Shown in pieces: positions 1 through 13,986 of a DNA stretch of 64,000 bases. The first letter of the stretch is position 1; every line of letters starts with the position of its first letter. Origin of the DNA: Geosiphon pyriformis (lineage: Eukaryota > Glomeromycota > Glomeromycetes > Archaeosporales > Geosiphonaceae); contig JAAOMT010000012.1 in the NCBI GenBank assembly GCA_016748015.1, positions 124,001 through 188,000 on the forward strand. Direction: 5' to 3'. The notes beneath the pieces were generated by a model. It was not told where the DNA came from. It ran no database searches and worked only from the letters and a program-made list of their open reading frames with translations. The position numbers and the translations under genes were made by a program.

Positions 1-1180
1 TTATATTTAATATAAAATATGTACATGTTAAATATATTTAAATAACAGTTATATTATATTATTGTGTAAACAATAAAATATATATATATATATATATATA
101 ATATATAATATATAATTAATTTAATAAATAAAATTATTAAACAAAATATTTTATAAAATATTAATATTTTTGTTAACAAATAATAATAACAAATAATAAT
201 AACAATAATATTATCAATAATTTCAGAATTTATAAATTAATACATATATGACTGATTATATTTAATAAAAAAATAAATTATAATATTAATCAACCAAAGT
301 AGTTTTAAATATTGGTAAATTTTCTAGATATAATATATTATTTAGTATTACTTAATATTTCATTTGTTTTTAATCTTTGCAAATTTTAATTTTAATAATC
401 TTTTTTTTTTTAAAAAGTATTATTAAACAAGACATTAACAATTAAATAATGTATTAATATAAAATAAAAAAAAAAGCAATTTCAATTAACAATAAAATAT
501 AATGTTGTTGAATGCAAAACTTCTTGTCAAAAAATTTTAACCAAAATTCTCAAATATCATTTTGCATTCAAGCTTTCAAATTCTACTTGTAAGTAATGAG
601 TAATGAACTGATATTTATGCTTTTGAAACAATGAGCCTTTGTATGTTCAACAATTACAAATGGTTTTAGTTTTTCTGTATCCGTGGCATTTAGTAAAAGG
701 AGAATGGTAAAATAAGAAAAATGTGGCGATATTCTCTTGTCATGTTACAAATATTGTATTTTTTAGTACCGACATATTTCTTTACCCAACATATCAATTA
801 TAGTGGCGCACTTTTTGTTTTTTTTTGGTACAGGTTGAGTAGATATTTGAAAAGAAATTGGTCGAGCAAAAACTTTTTTCACAACAGACCATTTTCAATT
901 ATTTAATTTTTGATCGTCTGGATTTAATCACATATAATGTGAAATTTTGAATATTTACAAAGAACAAATCTATATTGGTAGGAATAGTAGCCATGTGAAA
1001 GGGAAGATCAGTGATCCTATGTTTTGGGACGTCATAACTGCAAAAATATTATTGGTCAATATTTACACGGGATTAAATCTGTAAATATTCTATAATTTTG
1101 ATCGGGTTTTGAAATTATTATTTTTAAAGCCAATGTTCTTATATAATGTGTTCTTAAAAAATGTAAAGAAAATTTAAGAA
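1..1180. other. AT-rich sequence upstream of the PPCDC gene
   Basis: No gene is supported here. The first 600 bases are almost pure A/T with a TA run near 78-100. The open frame at 721-906 (61 codons) has no recognisable domain. From about 950 the composition becomes less extreme, which is probably the promoter and 5' leader of the gene starting at 1181. Confidence 0.5.
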
Positions 1181-1384
1181 ATGACTACGATAACTTTATC
1201 CGATTCTATTGAGCCTATCCGTCAAAAGCAAAAGATCAAAAGATTATTGATAGGGACGACCGGTAGTGTGGCCAGTATCAAAGTTCCAGTATTGGTTAAA
1301 TTGTTAACTGAGGTAACTAACTATTATGATAATTATGATTGCTAAAGATTTGAATAAAATTTAATTTTATTATTATTATTATTA

Positions 1385-1473
<89 letters not shown>

Positions 1474-2420
1474 CCCAATCTGATTGAACTTGACAAGAAA
1501 AGCTTGATCCTGATCTGCAAATAAAGATATGTGCAACCAAAAATGCGTTACACTTTTTTGATTGTGAGGCAGTGACAAAGATTAAAGATGGAATTGAGGT
1601 ATTAACGGATGAGAATGAATGGAAGGTTGTAAATTTTGGCTTTTTATTTGAATCAAAGTGAGGAGATGAAGAGTTATTGAATTTTTGGTAATCTTGTTTT
1701 TTCGAATGATTCCCATGATTTTGGATAGACTTGGAATAAGATATCGGATCCAGTGATGCACATTGAGGTTCGTATAACTTTTTAACTTTTTTTGTTTTCT
1801 TTTTCTTTTTTTTTTTTGAAGAATCCAATTGATTATTTCGTGTTTCTATTTTAAAACAGCTTCGAAATTGGGCTGATGCTTTCCTAATAGCACCACTCGA
1901 TGCAAACACGTTGGGAAAAATTGCAAATGGTCTTTGTGATAATCTCATTGTAATTTTACAATATATATATATATATATATATATATACATTGGAAAACCC
2001 CTTATTTTTTCATTGAATGAATCATTTTTTTGTTTAATATATATTTCCACGGTTAATCACATCATTTTAATTCACTCTACATATATACACAAAGACATGT
2101 GTTCTTAGAGCATGGGACCTCGCCCGTCCAGTAGTCGTTTTTCCAGCAATGAACACAAATATGTGGAATCATCCATTCACCGCGCGGCATTTATCAGTGT
2201 TACGTGATGAACTCGAATTTCAAATTGTTGATCCAGTTTCCAAAACCTTGGCATGTGGTGACACTGGTATGTGAGAGAAAGGTTTTATTTTTGGAAGCTT
2301 ATTGAAAATTTGATTCAGTCTCGGATTTTTTTGGTTCGAAAATGATTAGGAATCGGGGCTATGGCTGAAGTTGGAACTATTGTGGAATATGTTCGACGGG
2401 AGCTACTTCTTCTAGATTAA
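1181..2420 (+). CDS. PPCDC: Phosphopantothenoylcysteine decarboxylase (PPCDC), six exons
   Basis: Decarboxylates 4'-phosphopantothenoyl-L-cysteine to 4'-phosphopantetheine with FMN, the third step of coenzyme A synthesis; probably cytosolic. Exons 1181-1312, 1503-1625, 1729-1767, 1860-1949, 2095-2266 and 2350-2420 join in phase to 208 codons, close to the human enzyme (about 204). Visible HFCD-family marks are an N-terminal flavin-binding segment (LLIGTTGSVAS, residues 22-32), the catalytic His in SDPVMHIEL (H96), the substrate-clamp motif PAMNTNMW (145-152) and the active-site Cys in ACGDTG (C182). It is a single-domain enzyme, unlike yeast Hal3/Vhs3/Cab3 with their extra tails. Intron 1 holds an ATT microsatellite and intron 4 a TA run. 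The intron 2 donor (GTTGTA) is weak. Exon borders are inferred. Confidence 0.9.
1367..1472. repeat. (ATT)n microsatellite inside PPCDC intron 1
   Basis: About 100 bases of nearly perfect ATT repeat, broken once near 1389. It fills most of the 190-bp first intron. The long poly-Asn and poly-Ile frames it creates on the minus strand are artefacts. Confidence 0.95.
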
Positions 2421-2425
2421 TTGAT

Positions 2426-2480
2426 TATTTGATTTGATTTAATTTGATTTGATTTGATTTGATTTGATTTGATTTGATTA
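2426..2480. repeat. (GATTT)n pentanucleotide repeat
   Basis: About nine tandem copies of GATTT begin just after the PPCDC stop codon, so they lie in its 3' UTR or immediate downstream region. Confidence 0.85.
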
Positions 2481-2984
2481 TAGTAAAAATTTTGGAATAA
2501 AATATGCTGCTGTTTTTGAAGTCAAAAGTTTATTAAACATTGATATATATACATTTACATAAATTCTAATTTTAATAATTATTTAATTATAAAAGACAAA
2601 CAAGTTTATTTATTTATTTGTTTGTTTGTTTGTTTAATTGATTGTTTATTTGTTTATTTATAAAAATATATTATTTAATAAACAATATTTTTATTAAATT
2701 TTTTTATTAAAAATTACAATTATTATTATTTTTTGCTTTCTTATTTGTTATTTTAATTCTTAAAATAATGTTTAAAATTTAAAAAATTATATATATACTA
2801 AATTAATATATTTTATTTAAATTTATAATTTTAAAAATATATTTTTTTATGTATTAACTATAAATTAAACAAAATAATAATAATAATAAAATTTTTTGTA
2901 TTTTTATAATTACAATCAAAACAAAATTTATTTTATTATTTTTAATAATAATATATAAAATAATAATAATCTGATAATATTTTT
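2481..2984. other. AT-rich intergenic DNA
   Basis: Low-complexity A/T sequence with a TTTA/TTTG tetranucleotide tract near 2605-2660. I see no gene. Confidence 0.5.
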
Positions 2985-3598
2985 TTTGTTTTTTTATTAT
3001 ATTTAATAAGTAAAGTCTAAATACTATCTAGTATAATACATTAAACTAAGTAATCTAAATTATATATAAATTATGTATTTTGTTATATGTGACCAGTTAC
3101 TTAGATTAATCAAAACAATATTATATATTATTACTAATTAAAAATTGAAATATTACTTGACATAAAATTATTTTTATAATTTCTATCATTAATTAATATA
3201 TATTATTATTTTAATTTATTACTTATTATCTTATCAAATTATTTAAAATATTATTCAATTAATAATCTGATTTATACAAAAAACAAATATAATTAAATTA
3301 TAATAATTAGATTATATAATATACTAAACTATATAATAGTTAAAATTTGCTAAAATATTTAGTAATTCAATCAAATATTTAACAATTCACTAAAATAGTC
3401 TATAATTTGCAAAAATAACTTATAGTTCAACAAAATATATTTTTAGTTTATTAAAATATTAAAAAAAAAATATTGGCTTATAAAATAATATTACAATAAG
3501 TTATATAAAAAAAACTTTTTTTTTAAAAAAAATATATCTTAATTAGTATTTTTCACTAAATATTTTAGTAGAATTACTTTCTTTACAAATTAATTCCA
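2985..3598 (-). mobile_element. Decayed LINE 3'-end fragment
   Basis: The stretch around 3005-3120 lines up, read on the plus strand, with the 3' end of the better preserved LINE at 41,180-41,300: shared landmarks are AAGT-(A/G)AGGTC-like, CTA-CTAGTA-TA-AC-ATTA and GTGACCAG-(T/C)AC-T. Most differences are C-to-T or G-to-A. The remainder is AT-rich without identifiable coding. This is an old, heavily mutated fragment with the same orientation as the large LINEs. Confidence 0.6.
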
Positions 3599-4990
3599 AT
3601 GTTATAAATTATTTGGGGTGTTGAAATAAATAACAAATTCATAACTTAATGTTCAATAGCTGGAAATATTGGTAATTTCTAAAGATTTTGAAATTTAAAG
3701 ATTTTGATTGAGTTTTTTGTATAATAAATAGAGATTTGATTAATGATTTCTTTTGTAAATTTTTTTTTCAACATAGTGGTTAGTTTATTTTAACAGTTGT
3801 GTTTTTCTGATAAGTTATTCTTAAATTTTAACTCTTATTTCCAAGTTTTTTATCAGACTATTCTTAATGTTAAATACTTAGTGCTTAATTTTTTTAATCA
3901 ATTAATAAACAATAAAAAAATAAAATAAAAAAATAAAAATAAAAATAAAAAATAAAATAAAAAATTAATATCCTATTAATAGTTATAGTTAAGAGCTATT
4001 GGTTCAGTATATTTAACTATTAAATTCTATCAATATAGAGTATTAATAGTGTAGAAGTAATTAATATTTTTTTAATTAAAAGATGATAACATAAGTTTAA
4101 TATTAATATAATTTTATTTTAAGTTATAAAAAACTATTTTTTAAAAGAAGGAGCAAAGTAAATAATTATTGCTAGTTATTGTTTTATCTAAATTAAATTC
4201 TGAATTTAATTTTATCTATTTTTTTTGAATTTTCCTGAAATTACTTTTTCTGTTTTTAATACTCTCACTATATATATAATTCATGTTATATAAAATTTTT
4301 TAAAATTTTGTAATTCTTTGAAAAAAATTCTGCAATTCTTTAAAAAAAATCTTGAAATTTCTCTTTTTACTATGCTTATTTCTAATTGGCTATTTTATTT
4401 ATTATTATAATTCCTAATTTTTATAAATAATACCAATAAAATTCATTTTAAAAAAACATAAAAATTCTCAATTATTTCTGTTTAAAATTAATCATCTTAT
4501 ATTAACAGTTTGAAATTAATTAGCTACCAATTTTTATAACTGTTAGTAACTTTTAAACTTGAATCTAAAACAACTTTTTTGACATATTTCTCACTTTTTT
4601 TTTGTTTATATTTTTTTATATTTTTTTATATTATTAAGTAGTCTATAATTAAAATTTTTTATAAAAGAGTTAAATTTTACAACAAAATAATTATACACAT
4701 TTTTAAAAAGCTTACAAATAATATTTTTTTGTAAAAAAATTGACTTTTATTGCAAAGTAACTATATAAATTATTAATACAGAATTAGTCATTTTATTATA
4801 AACCCAACAGGATATATAGTTCAAAGTATAAAAAAATATTTTAAAAAAAAAATTAGCTTATTAAAAATTTATTACTTTTTATTAACAGCAAAATTAAAAG
4901 CAAAACAGTATTAATAACATTAAAAAAAAGGTAAAAAATTTTTTGGTAATAATATTTAAATATACAAAGACCATATTTCTAATATTAAAA
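3599..4990. repeat. Dispersed repeat family, copy 1
   Basis: Begins with TGTTATAAATTATTTGGGGTG and resembles the sequences starting at about 61,191 and 63,150. Shared blocks in the same order are the opening, a TTTTGTATAATAAA-AGA block, a TTTTATCAGACTATT block, an A-rich ATAAAATAAA tract, and a TTAATATC(C/T)-TTAATAG block near 3965. The TGTTA start and the TATA/poly(A)-like block suggest a long terminal repeat, but no element body or matching end was found. It appears to sit inside a LINE (pieces on both sides). The right boundary is uncertain. Confidence 0.55.
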
Positions 4991-4999
4991 AAATAAACA

Positions 5000-6115
5000 C
5001 AATTTGTATATATTAAACTTAATTTTAAAAGCCTTAATAATTCTAAGTAACTTAATTATACCACTAGATAGTGTAGATAACAAACTAACAATAATCATTA
5101 GTATAATTTTATTGTATAAAATTAAACCACTTTTTTTCATAAAAATTTAGTGCTTAAAATAAATAAACTAAATATTATTTTTATAAGCCAAACCAAAATT
5201 ATGTATAAAATTTACAACTTTACAATTAGCAATCTTAATATTCTTGAAAATTAAGAGAGATTTTTGGAACCAATCTTTAAAAACAAACTTTTTACACAAA
5301 GCCAAATACAAAGTAATATTAAAGAAACACAAAAAAAATAATTGAAATATACATAATAATAATATATACAGACCAAAAAACATTTTTTAAATGGCTATAT
5401 AGATATTTAATAGTAATTTAAAAACTCAATATTTTTATAATACAGACATAAAACACTATAATAATATTTATTATACAGATATTTATAGATAATTACAAAT
5501 AATCTGTAATATAAAATCTTTATAAAATAAGAATATACTCTAATTGTAATCTTGCTTATAAATTTAACTACTATGTAAAAATTAAAGTGTCATATCATTA
5601 AAAATCTGATCTAATTTATGTTTCTAAGCAAATTACTCTTCAAAATTTTAATACTAAATCTAATTATTTAACAGATACAATAAATTATCTAAAAAATTCT
5701 ATAATTAAAATACTTTGTATTTTTAAAAACAATTTTATTACCAGTTTTAAAAAAATATTTTTGTATGTAAACTAAAAATATTACATTTAAAAATAAGACA
5801 GTATTAACCAAAATATCAATATTTTTATTGCTTAAAACATCTAAATAATCCTTAATTTTATGTCAATTAATACTTAAATTTTTTTTCTAATAATATTTAT
5901 TATTTATAAATGCTTAATTTAATAATAATTATGAAAATCTGATAAAATTAAAACCAATTTTGAACAATATATATTTAGAACTGCTTGGCTATGTGTTTTT
6001 TTAAAATAAATATTTAAATAATACAAATATAAAACAAATTTTAATTATTAATAAAACATTTTTTGGCTTAAATTAAGAGTTTTTTTATTTTAAGTTTTTT
6101 TTAAACAATTAATTA
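5000..6115 (-). mobile_element. Decayed LINE fragment (3' part)
   Basis: On the minus strand, 5383-5168 encodes a stretch (FVFKDWFQKS-LIFKNIKIA, then GLAYK) that matches the C-terminal region of the LINE at 41,290-41,730 (FVFNGWFCKAVSVFHNSKIA, GLAFRKDVW). The surrounding frame is full of stops, and the composition has drifted to A/T. With the 2985-3598 piece it is probably one LINE split by the repeat at 3599-4990. Confidence 0.6.
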
Positions 6116-6124
6116 AAACTAAAT

Positions 6125-6125
<1 letters not shown>

Positions 6126-6163
<38 letters not shown>

Positions 6164-6165
6164 TT
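6126..6165. repeat. (AAT)n microsatellite
   Basis: About twelve tandem AAT units. Confidence 0.9.
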
Positions 6166-6179
6166 TATTTTTTATTATT

Positions 6180-6745
6180 ATGCTGTAACGAAATGTGGCC
6201 CAATCGCCAACTATAACATATTGAATGGTAAATTAATTAAATTATAACAGTAATGTACACTTTACCAATAACAAAAAAATATACTTAATATAATATATAA
6301 AATAATAAGGAATGTTTTGTGTTCTTAAAAGTTATATATATAGAAAAACATTACATGTTTCTAAGAAAATGGCTGGGTTCCAAAAAAAACAATGTTATAC
6401 TTCAAAGCCCAGACCTGAATCTAATTGAGAACTTGTGGACTAAATCTTCAGAAATGAAATAAAAAACTATTTAATTTTTACTTAATTTGAGCAATATGTT
6501 AAAAATGCATGAAAAGGAATTCCAAAGCATTTTATTAAGAAATTGGTTAACAATATCCCAAAACCCATTCAGACATTGATTGCGGCGAAAGGAGGGGCAA
6601 CAAAATATTAATTACCTAGTACAAAATGTGGGTTTTAACCGATTCTCAATAAATGCTTATTAGCACTTTTAACATTTACATTTCTTTTATATTAGGTGAA
6701 AAAAGCATTTGAAAACCTTTGTATTTCATCATTGTCGTTTCTAAA
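6180..6745 (+). mobile_element. Tc1/mariner transposase remnant
   Basis: The plus strand at about 6395-6600 reads QSPDLNLIENLW, the hallmark region around the last catalytic acidic residue of Tc1/mariner transposases, followed after stops by IPKPIQTLIAAKGGATKY, the usual C-terminal end of the family. Only the C-terminal third is recognisable. It is broken by several stops and has no intact start, so this is a dead fragment. Terminal repeats were not identified with confidence. Confidence 0.75.
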
Positions 6746-7694
6746 TCCAAGCCAGATATTTGGGCTCGATATAAGTCGTGTTTCATTTGGTGATAGATGA
6801 CCTAGTCTGCCCTAATTGCTTTTAGTTTCCTCTTACAAGAATCGCTTTGAGTGAGATAAATGATTATCTTTTAAAAGACATTAATTACAACGTAATGATT
6901 GAGGTGGCCCATTATCACCGCTCTGCAGCAGAAGTTCTAGCAACCCTCCAGCCTTCTGCCCCGCCAAGCTTTTTGTCCGACATTACTGTTGCTTAGCTAT
7001 GTTCTGGGATTCCCCACCCGAAGAAGGATTAGGTAAATATAATTTAATCATTTCAAGTTGCATTTAGTAATTCAAGTCTTCCATAACTTCTCCAGAAAAC
7101 TCGTGTCGCTTTGAAGCAGTTTGGGAACAACAGCGTGATCAACAGAGAAAAGTTGGATAAGTTCGAATACTTTAATTTTACTTCAAGCTTCATCAGGATA
7201 CCCGCCTTGTTGCGCCACCTTTAAATAATAATTGGCATTCGGTTCTCTTTTTTCGGTGCTGTTAGCAATTATCCCTGATGTCGTTTTTTATGAGCAACAG
7301 CGAAACGATTCTTAGAATAGGCCATTTAGTTCCCTAGATTTTTATTTGTAAAAAAAATACGTCTTAATTTGAATGGGTTTCGATCATCTGAAATCGAGGT
7401 AATTCTTACTTATTTATGGAACCGTATTGCGCGACATCACCTCCGCGTTAATTATTCAAATTTTCCTTATCAGTGAATAATCTTCCATAATATAAAACGA
7501 AGTTTGCTGTTGAAATTTCGTCGGAAATCGGTCTTTTGCTTCTAATTAGCGCAGAAAACTTGATTTACTGATGAAACAATCCTCATGATTTGTGTTAGGT
7601 AACAATAATATACAAGAATTAAAATTAAGTATATAAGTATTAACGAACTGACCCCTTTCTATACACATAAAAAGTTGACTATGCTTAAAAAGAT
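6746..7694. other. Intergenic region upstream of the HMG-box gene
   Basis: More balanced base composition than the repeats to the left, but I find no gene, tRNA or rRNA. It probably includes the promoter and 5' leader of the gene at 7695. Confidence 0.4.
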
Positions 7695-9162
7695 ATGGCA
7701 GAATACGAGGAAAGACAGTTAAATGATCCTATTCTTTTGGCGGTAAGGACGCGAAAACTTGAATATTCACCAAGAGTAAAGATTTTTTGAAAAAATTCAA
7801 TACAACGCGTGAAACGTATAATGAAACGAGTAGGCCGAGCTACTGGAAATGGCAAGTCGCCAACTCGCAATGGCTGCAGAGGCGTTCAAATTAGCAGGCC
7901 AAGGTCATGCGTGGGTGTCGCTTTCAGAGCTTCGAAACCACAAAAATAGTAGTGAGAAGGAATCATCTCAAAGGAAACGTCCATTCAAGAGGCCGCAGCA
8001 GCCCTTTTTGATTTTTTGTAATGATATGCGTGTAATTATTAAGAGAAATAATCCAGAATTGGATGACAGATCCGTTATTTCTAAATTATCTAACATTTGG
8101 AGGAACCTAGGAGAGGAAGGAAAAAAGGTGATAGTTTGGTTGGATGATTTCGGTCAAAAATCATTTTTATATTTATGGCTTTATTATTTTTACTTGCTTT
8201 AGAAATACGAAGAACATTATCAACAAAAAATGGCTGAATATCGACAAGAACTGCAGGAAGATAATGAGGGAGCCGAGTCTCATTCTACCATAAAAGCTGT
8301 TGGTACATCTAAGCAACCTGATGATCAGGAATATCAGGAAATAGACGAGAATTCCTTGCCCGTAACACCTCCTGTCACCTTTAATAAATCTAATGAAATT
8401 AATCTTGGTTCTCCGGTACTTCCTATTTCTAAGAACGGCTCGTCGCAAAACCTTTCATTGAAGGGACAGGGGGAAGAAGAAGAAGACTCTCTTACCAATG
8501 AAGATGCTATTGGTGAACCAGATGGCGAATACGAAGGTCAACCTTCACCTTTAGATGATGGTGATGATAATTTAGATAAAAAATATCAAGCAAAAAAAAA
8601 GACTCGAGTAAATCAGCAGAAACATCAACCGCAATCACAAGTGAATTCGCAACCTCCATCTACGCCTCAAAGACTGACCAAAACTTCTTTAATGAAAAGT
8701 AGAGTTGGCTCATCCACACCAAGATCTCTTCAAAATTCTTTAGTGGATATCGAATCAAACCCATCATCAATAAGAGCCTCTAAAATTTTTAAAGAGGTAG
8801 GAGCGGGCTCTTCACCACTCAAGACTCTTAAGAAGTCTGCAGAAACAGTAGCAAGGAGCTCATTATTCCCAAGTCCTTTTGAGATTTCAGCATCGACTCC
8901 CAACAGATCTCCAACAACAAGGATGACGACGACGACAACACCATTAAGTGCTAAATCAGATTTTAAAGATAAGCCAATATCTAATGAAGAAAAGAAAAGG
9001 TTAAAGCAGGAACGGAGAGATCGAAAAAAGAGACGAAAGCTAGAAAAGGAGCAGAAACAGGGCTTATCTGGTCAATTTGAAAGTTCAAACGAGAATGAGG
9101 TCAACAAAGAGCCAAAGAAGAAAAACATTAAAAATCGGAGGGAAAAGGAAGATAATTATTAA
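7695..9162 (+). CDS. HMG-box chromatin protein, three exons
   Basis: Predicted nuclear DNA-binding protein of about 433 residues with one HMG box. Exons 7695-7742, 7834-8127 and 8203-9162 join in phase 0. Intron 1 has a GTAAGG donor and a TAG acceptor; intron 2 interrupts the HMG box. The box (about residues 66-137) starts KRPQQPFLIFCND and ends GKKKYEEHYQQKM after splicing, with the expected aromatic residues (F in PFLIF, W in SNIWRNLG, Y in KYEEHY). Upstream is a short alanine-rich helical segment (AELLEMASRQLAMAAEAFK). The C-terminal half is acidic, Ser/Pro-rich and apparently disordered, then ends in a strongly basic region (EEKKRLKQERRDRKKRRK). It could be an Nhp10-like INO80 subunit or another HMGB-type factor; the sequence does not decide. 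The start choice rests on the in-frame splice. Confidence 0.82.
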
Positions 9163-9440
9163 AGTATGAATTGTCTATTATTAATTTATGTGTATACAAT
9201 ATTGGAGTTGTAGTCTTGAGATAATAAGGATAAGTTGAATAAATTCAGCATTTAGAGTATCAATTTTCGAATAATGAATGATGAGTAAAATTGTGCAGTT
9301 GTGAAATACAATTGTAGATATTTTAGATCTCAAAACTCTCAGAAAGCTGAACTGGATCTTGCAATTTAATTTTGATCTGCTATCACATAGCATTATAACA
9401 ATTAGCCACTTTCCCACTCATTTTATTGGTGGAAACTGAA
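9163..9440. other. Intergenic sequence downstream of the HMG-box gene
   Basis: No coding signal stands out; probably the 3' UTR and spacer. Confidence 0.35.
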
Positions 9441-9464
9441 TTATAATACAGTTTACTAATATGA

Positions 9465-9795
9465 AGTACCCAGTCTCCCATCTACGAAACACTTGGATTT
9501 GGAAAGAATCGAATAATAGCCTTGGATAATTATCATCTAATATTAAATGATATTGCCTGGATTACCGAATATTAGGTCTTAAATTTACGCTTCGATCAAT
9601 TTTTCTTTTAGATGCGATTGACAACAGGTACCTCGTTGATCAAGAATTTCTAAAAAAAAACTTTCATCAGATTGTCAGTTGCCATGTTGAATTCCATGTG
9701 CCTGTGCACGTAATAAACGTAAGTGATTTTTATATAGAAAAATAGTATCAATAATGATTACATTGATTATTCTTATGATGATGATGATGATGATT

Positions 9796-9839
<44 letters not shown>

Positions 9840-9912
9840 TGAGTGATGTATGATTGTGATTATTATTTTAGGTTCCAGATGTGTATGTGGAAAAAGGAAA
9901 AGATGAAAATTG
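9465..9912 (+). pseudogene. Exon-like fragments of an unidentified gene
   Basis: Three protein-like stretches lie in order. The first, at about 9478-9570, includes GFGKNRIIALDNYHLILND and ends in a stop. The second, 9612-9717, follows a TTTTAG acceptor, contains CHVEFHVPVHVIN and ends at a perfect GTAAGT donor (9718). The third, from 9872, follows a TTTTAG acceptor and ends in GKDENW plus a stop. The last intron carries a GAT microsatellite. The splice signals look real, but I could not connect the first piece in frame and recognise no family. It may be a broken gene or a gene whose 5' part I mis-modelled. Confidence 0.3.
9775..9840. repeat. (ATG)n/(GAT)n microsatellite
   Basis: About twenty ATG/GAT units with one interruption, inside the putative last intron of the fragment at 9465-9912. 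Confidence 0.95.
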
Positions 9913-10081
9913 GTAATGAGAACCGAGAGATAGGGATTTTCGCTCGATTGAAAAGAACGAGGATTTTGAATGATGAGATTGATACACAAATAAAAAGTGC
10001 GAAATAGGCCAAAATTGACGACGTTACTGATTAACTGATCCTAAATATTTTTACTGATTTACTTTTATAATATAATATATT

Positions 10082-10671
10082 TTACATGACTGTACAACAC
10101 CACCACGATCCTCCGGATGGAGCGTAAGCGTCGTCACGTTTATCCACCGGGCCCCATACTGAGGGTACCAAATAATCACGAGTATTTTTACAATATCGAA
10201 TTAGACTGCGCGGGAAGAGAGGAAGATGGGCAGAGAAATGTGTAGAGAGGAAGAAGATGAGATTCAATTATTAGTATGAGAGGTAGAAATTAGGATGAGA
10301 ATTGATTAAATTCGACTTTTTTTTAGTTTAAAAAATTCAATTTGTATGCTATTTGGGAAACCCTTTGATGATCGGTTAACATCACAATAGATATCGATTG
10401 ATGATTATTCAATAGCACGCGATATTTATAATATTTTGTCCTTTCCTGTTTTGTTTACTTTTCCCTTCCCTATCCTATAATATCCTATTCTACCCTTTCG
10501 TTCACTCTCTCCTCAAAACAAAAAACCTTGAAACCCAATTTTTTACCTGGTGCTAGCCTCACTAACCATTACTCTCGGTCGATCCAAGTCTTCACGTAGT
10601 CTTTGGTTAAGTTCCAGTAACCGACGAAGTTTAAGCTCTGACATTGTTTGTTGTTTCTGTCTTGCCATCAT
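10082..10671 (-). CDS. STE18: Heterotrimeric G-protein gamma subunit, two exons
   Basis: Partner of the G-beta subunit in receptor signalling at the plasma membrane. Exons 10671-10547 and 10205-10082 splice in phase (AG/T codon) to 82 residues. The N-terminal helix reads [19 protein letters not shown] and continues [16 protein letters not shown] across the splice, the conserved core that forms the coiled coil with G-beta. The C-terminus is [14 protein letters not shown] is a CaaX box for prenylation and the preceding Cys a likely palmitoylation site, as in other fungal gamma subunits. The length is normal for fungal G-gamma. The intron is 341 bp, the longest in the host genes here, yet the join matches the family without an extra exon. 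Two tandem ATG codons (10671 and 10668) could start translation. The symbol names the yeast counterpart. Confidence 0.9.
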
Positions 10672-12012
10672 CTTTACGAAAAATGAGGTGATTTGTTAGT
10701 TATGCTTGACAGTTAAGGTTTGTGGCGCGTAAAGGTAAAGATAGAGAGAGGAGATAATTTATGGTGTAGAGCTAAACTTGGGAGTTTACTTTTAGGCAAA
10801 GTTAAATATTTGCAAGTTATAATTTTATGATTTAAAGGGTGGTTATATCTATCTTGAAAAGATAACCTATTATTTGTATTCTTAAATATCTATTAAATAC
10901 TCAAAAGTTGGATTTATTTAAGTTTCTAATATTTTCGCTTTTTGAGAGAGAATACCTTTTAAAGCATCTATTTTTTATGGCAAAAGGTGATATATTTCTA
11001 GAAGTAAACACCCAAATTTATTATAATTCCTTTTAAAGGTCCCCTTCAACATCAACATAAAGATCCTAAAAAGTTTCTATTTTGAAGAAACTATAAACCA
11101 CACAACTCATTCAAGAACTTTGGGAAGTTTTTAATATTCTTGTGTTCTTGTGCTTCAATGGTTTGTTTGGTATGATGTATATAATTAGGGAATTTTATGC
11201 TGTGCAGGTTAAGAAGTTGTGATAGTTTTTGGCTAGTTAATGGTAGGGGGTGGGCTTTCTAGCTATACTTGCTATTGTCAAACAAATCCAATCCTAGGAA
11301 CAAATGAAAATGATGGTTTAGGCAAATGATAAAATTGTCGGGTGACAGCAATAAGATTTACCAATCTAATTTCTTCTAGAACTTGCCATGAAAAGTTAAA
11401 TTATAAATTGACAATAACATGATGAAAGAACTGATAAGTTACAACATCAAAAAAAAGTGGCACAATTCTCCAGAGAACAACAGAATGGCTATGTTATTAA
11501 AAATTTTCATTGTAATTAAATAATAAACAATTTATGTTTTTAAAATTAAAAATAATCTATAAATAGAAATAGAAATAATAAATAATAAAATAAATTTTAA
11601 AAGAAAGATTAAAATGATTGTTTTATGATTATTTAATTATTATTATTATTATTATTATTATTATGTTAAAAAATAAATGTATTTTATAAAACTTTACATT
11701 TGTAAAAATATTATATGGTAAAAATATAAAATAATGTTTAACAATTCAATTGATTTGTAAACTGATCACATATATAAACATTTAAATGAGTATGAGTGAC
11801 TCAATTTTAAAAAATACATTGTTTCCGGTTACCCAAGAATCTCGTTTTTTGATAATCAGTAATCTTTCGCGATGGAACTTTTTATAGACTTTAGTTGTGA
11901 AAAACATTCATTATAAATAGACCTAAAATCATATAACCTTGCCTTGTGATATTGATATTGATACTGATATTGTCTTTCCTGTTATCTTTCTGGCTTTTTT
12001 TTCGAAAATAAA
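10672..12012. other. Intergenic region between the G-gamma and homocitrate synthase genes
   Basis: The two genes diverge, so both promoters lie here. A TTA microsatellite is at about 11,636-11,664 and a pyrimidine-rich stretch near 11,975-12,003 precedes the homocitrate synthase ATG. I find no additional gene. Confidence 0.45.
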
Positions 12013-13698
<1,686 letters not shown>

Positions 13699-13986
13699 TA
13701 GTGAGGAAATCTTTTTATATAGACTAATCTCGTATACTTGAATTACGTATCATATCCGAAAAAGTTGTTTTTATAATTTGATCCTATTTCCTTTATTCTC
13801 TAGTAAAATTGCTGTTCCAATGTCATGCATAATTTTTTAAATATTAATGAATTTGATTTAACTCAATTCTGATGAAAAATGACAAGTGCCACTCAATAAA
13901 CATGTGATCAAGTAATTGATCTTAATTTATAAAATTATACATTGCATTTGCTGTGCATGCAGCATAGAAGATAATAGAACAACAGT

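Noticed and set aside
721-906. Short plus-strand frame upstream of PPCDC
   Set aside because: There is no domain, signal or codon bias; it is 61 codons in AT-rich DNA.
1342-2050. Long minus-strand frames with poly-Ile or poly-Asn runs
   Set aside because: They are translations of the ATT microsatellite and of the antisense of PPCDC exons.
6900-7300. Possible small RNA or tRNA gene in less AT-rich intergenic DNA
   Set aside because: No cloverleaf, T-loop consensus or box C/D or H/ACA pattern could be traced.
9675-9989. A 104-codon minus-strand frame with a poly-Ile tract
   Set aside because: It is an artefact of the GAT microsatellite.
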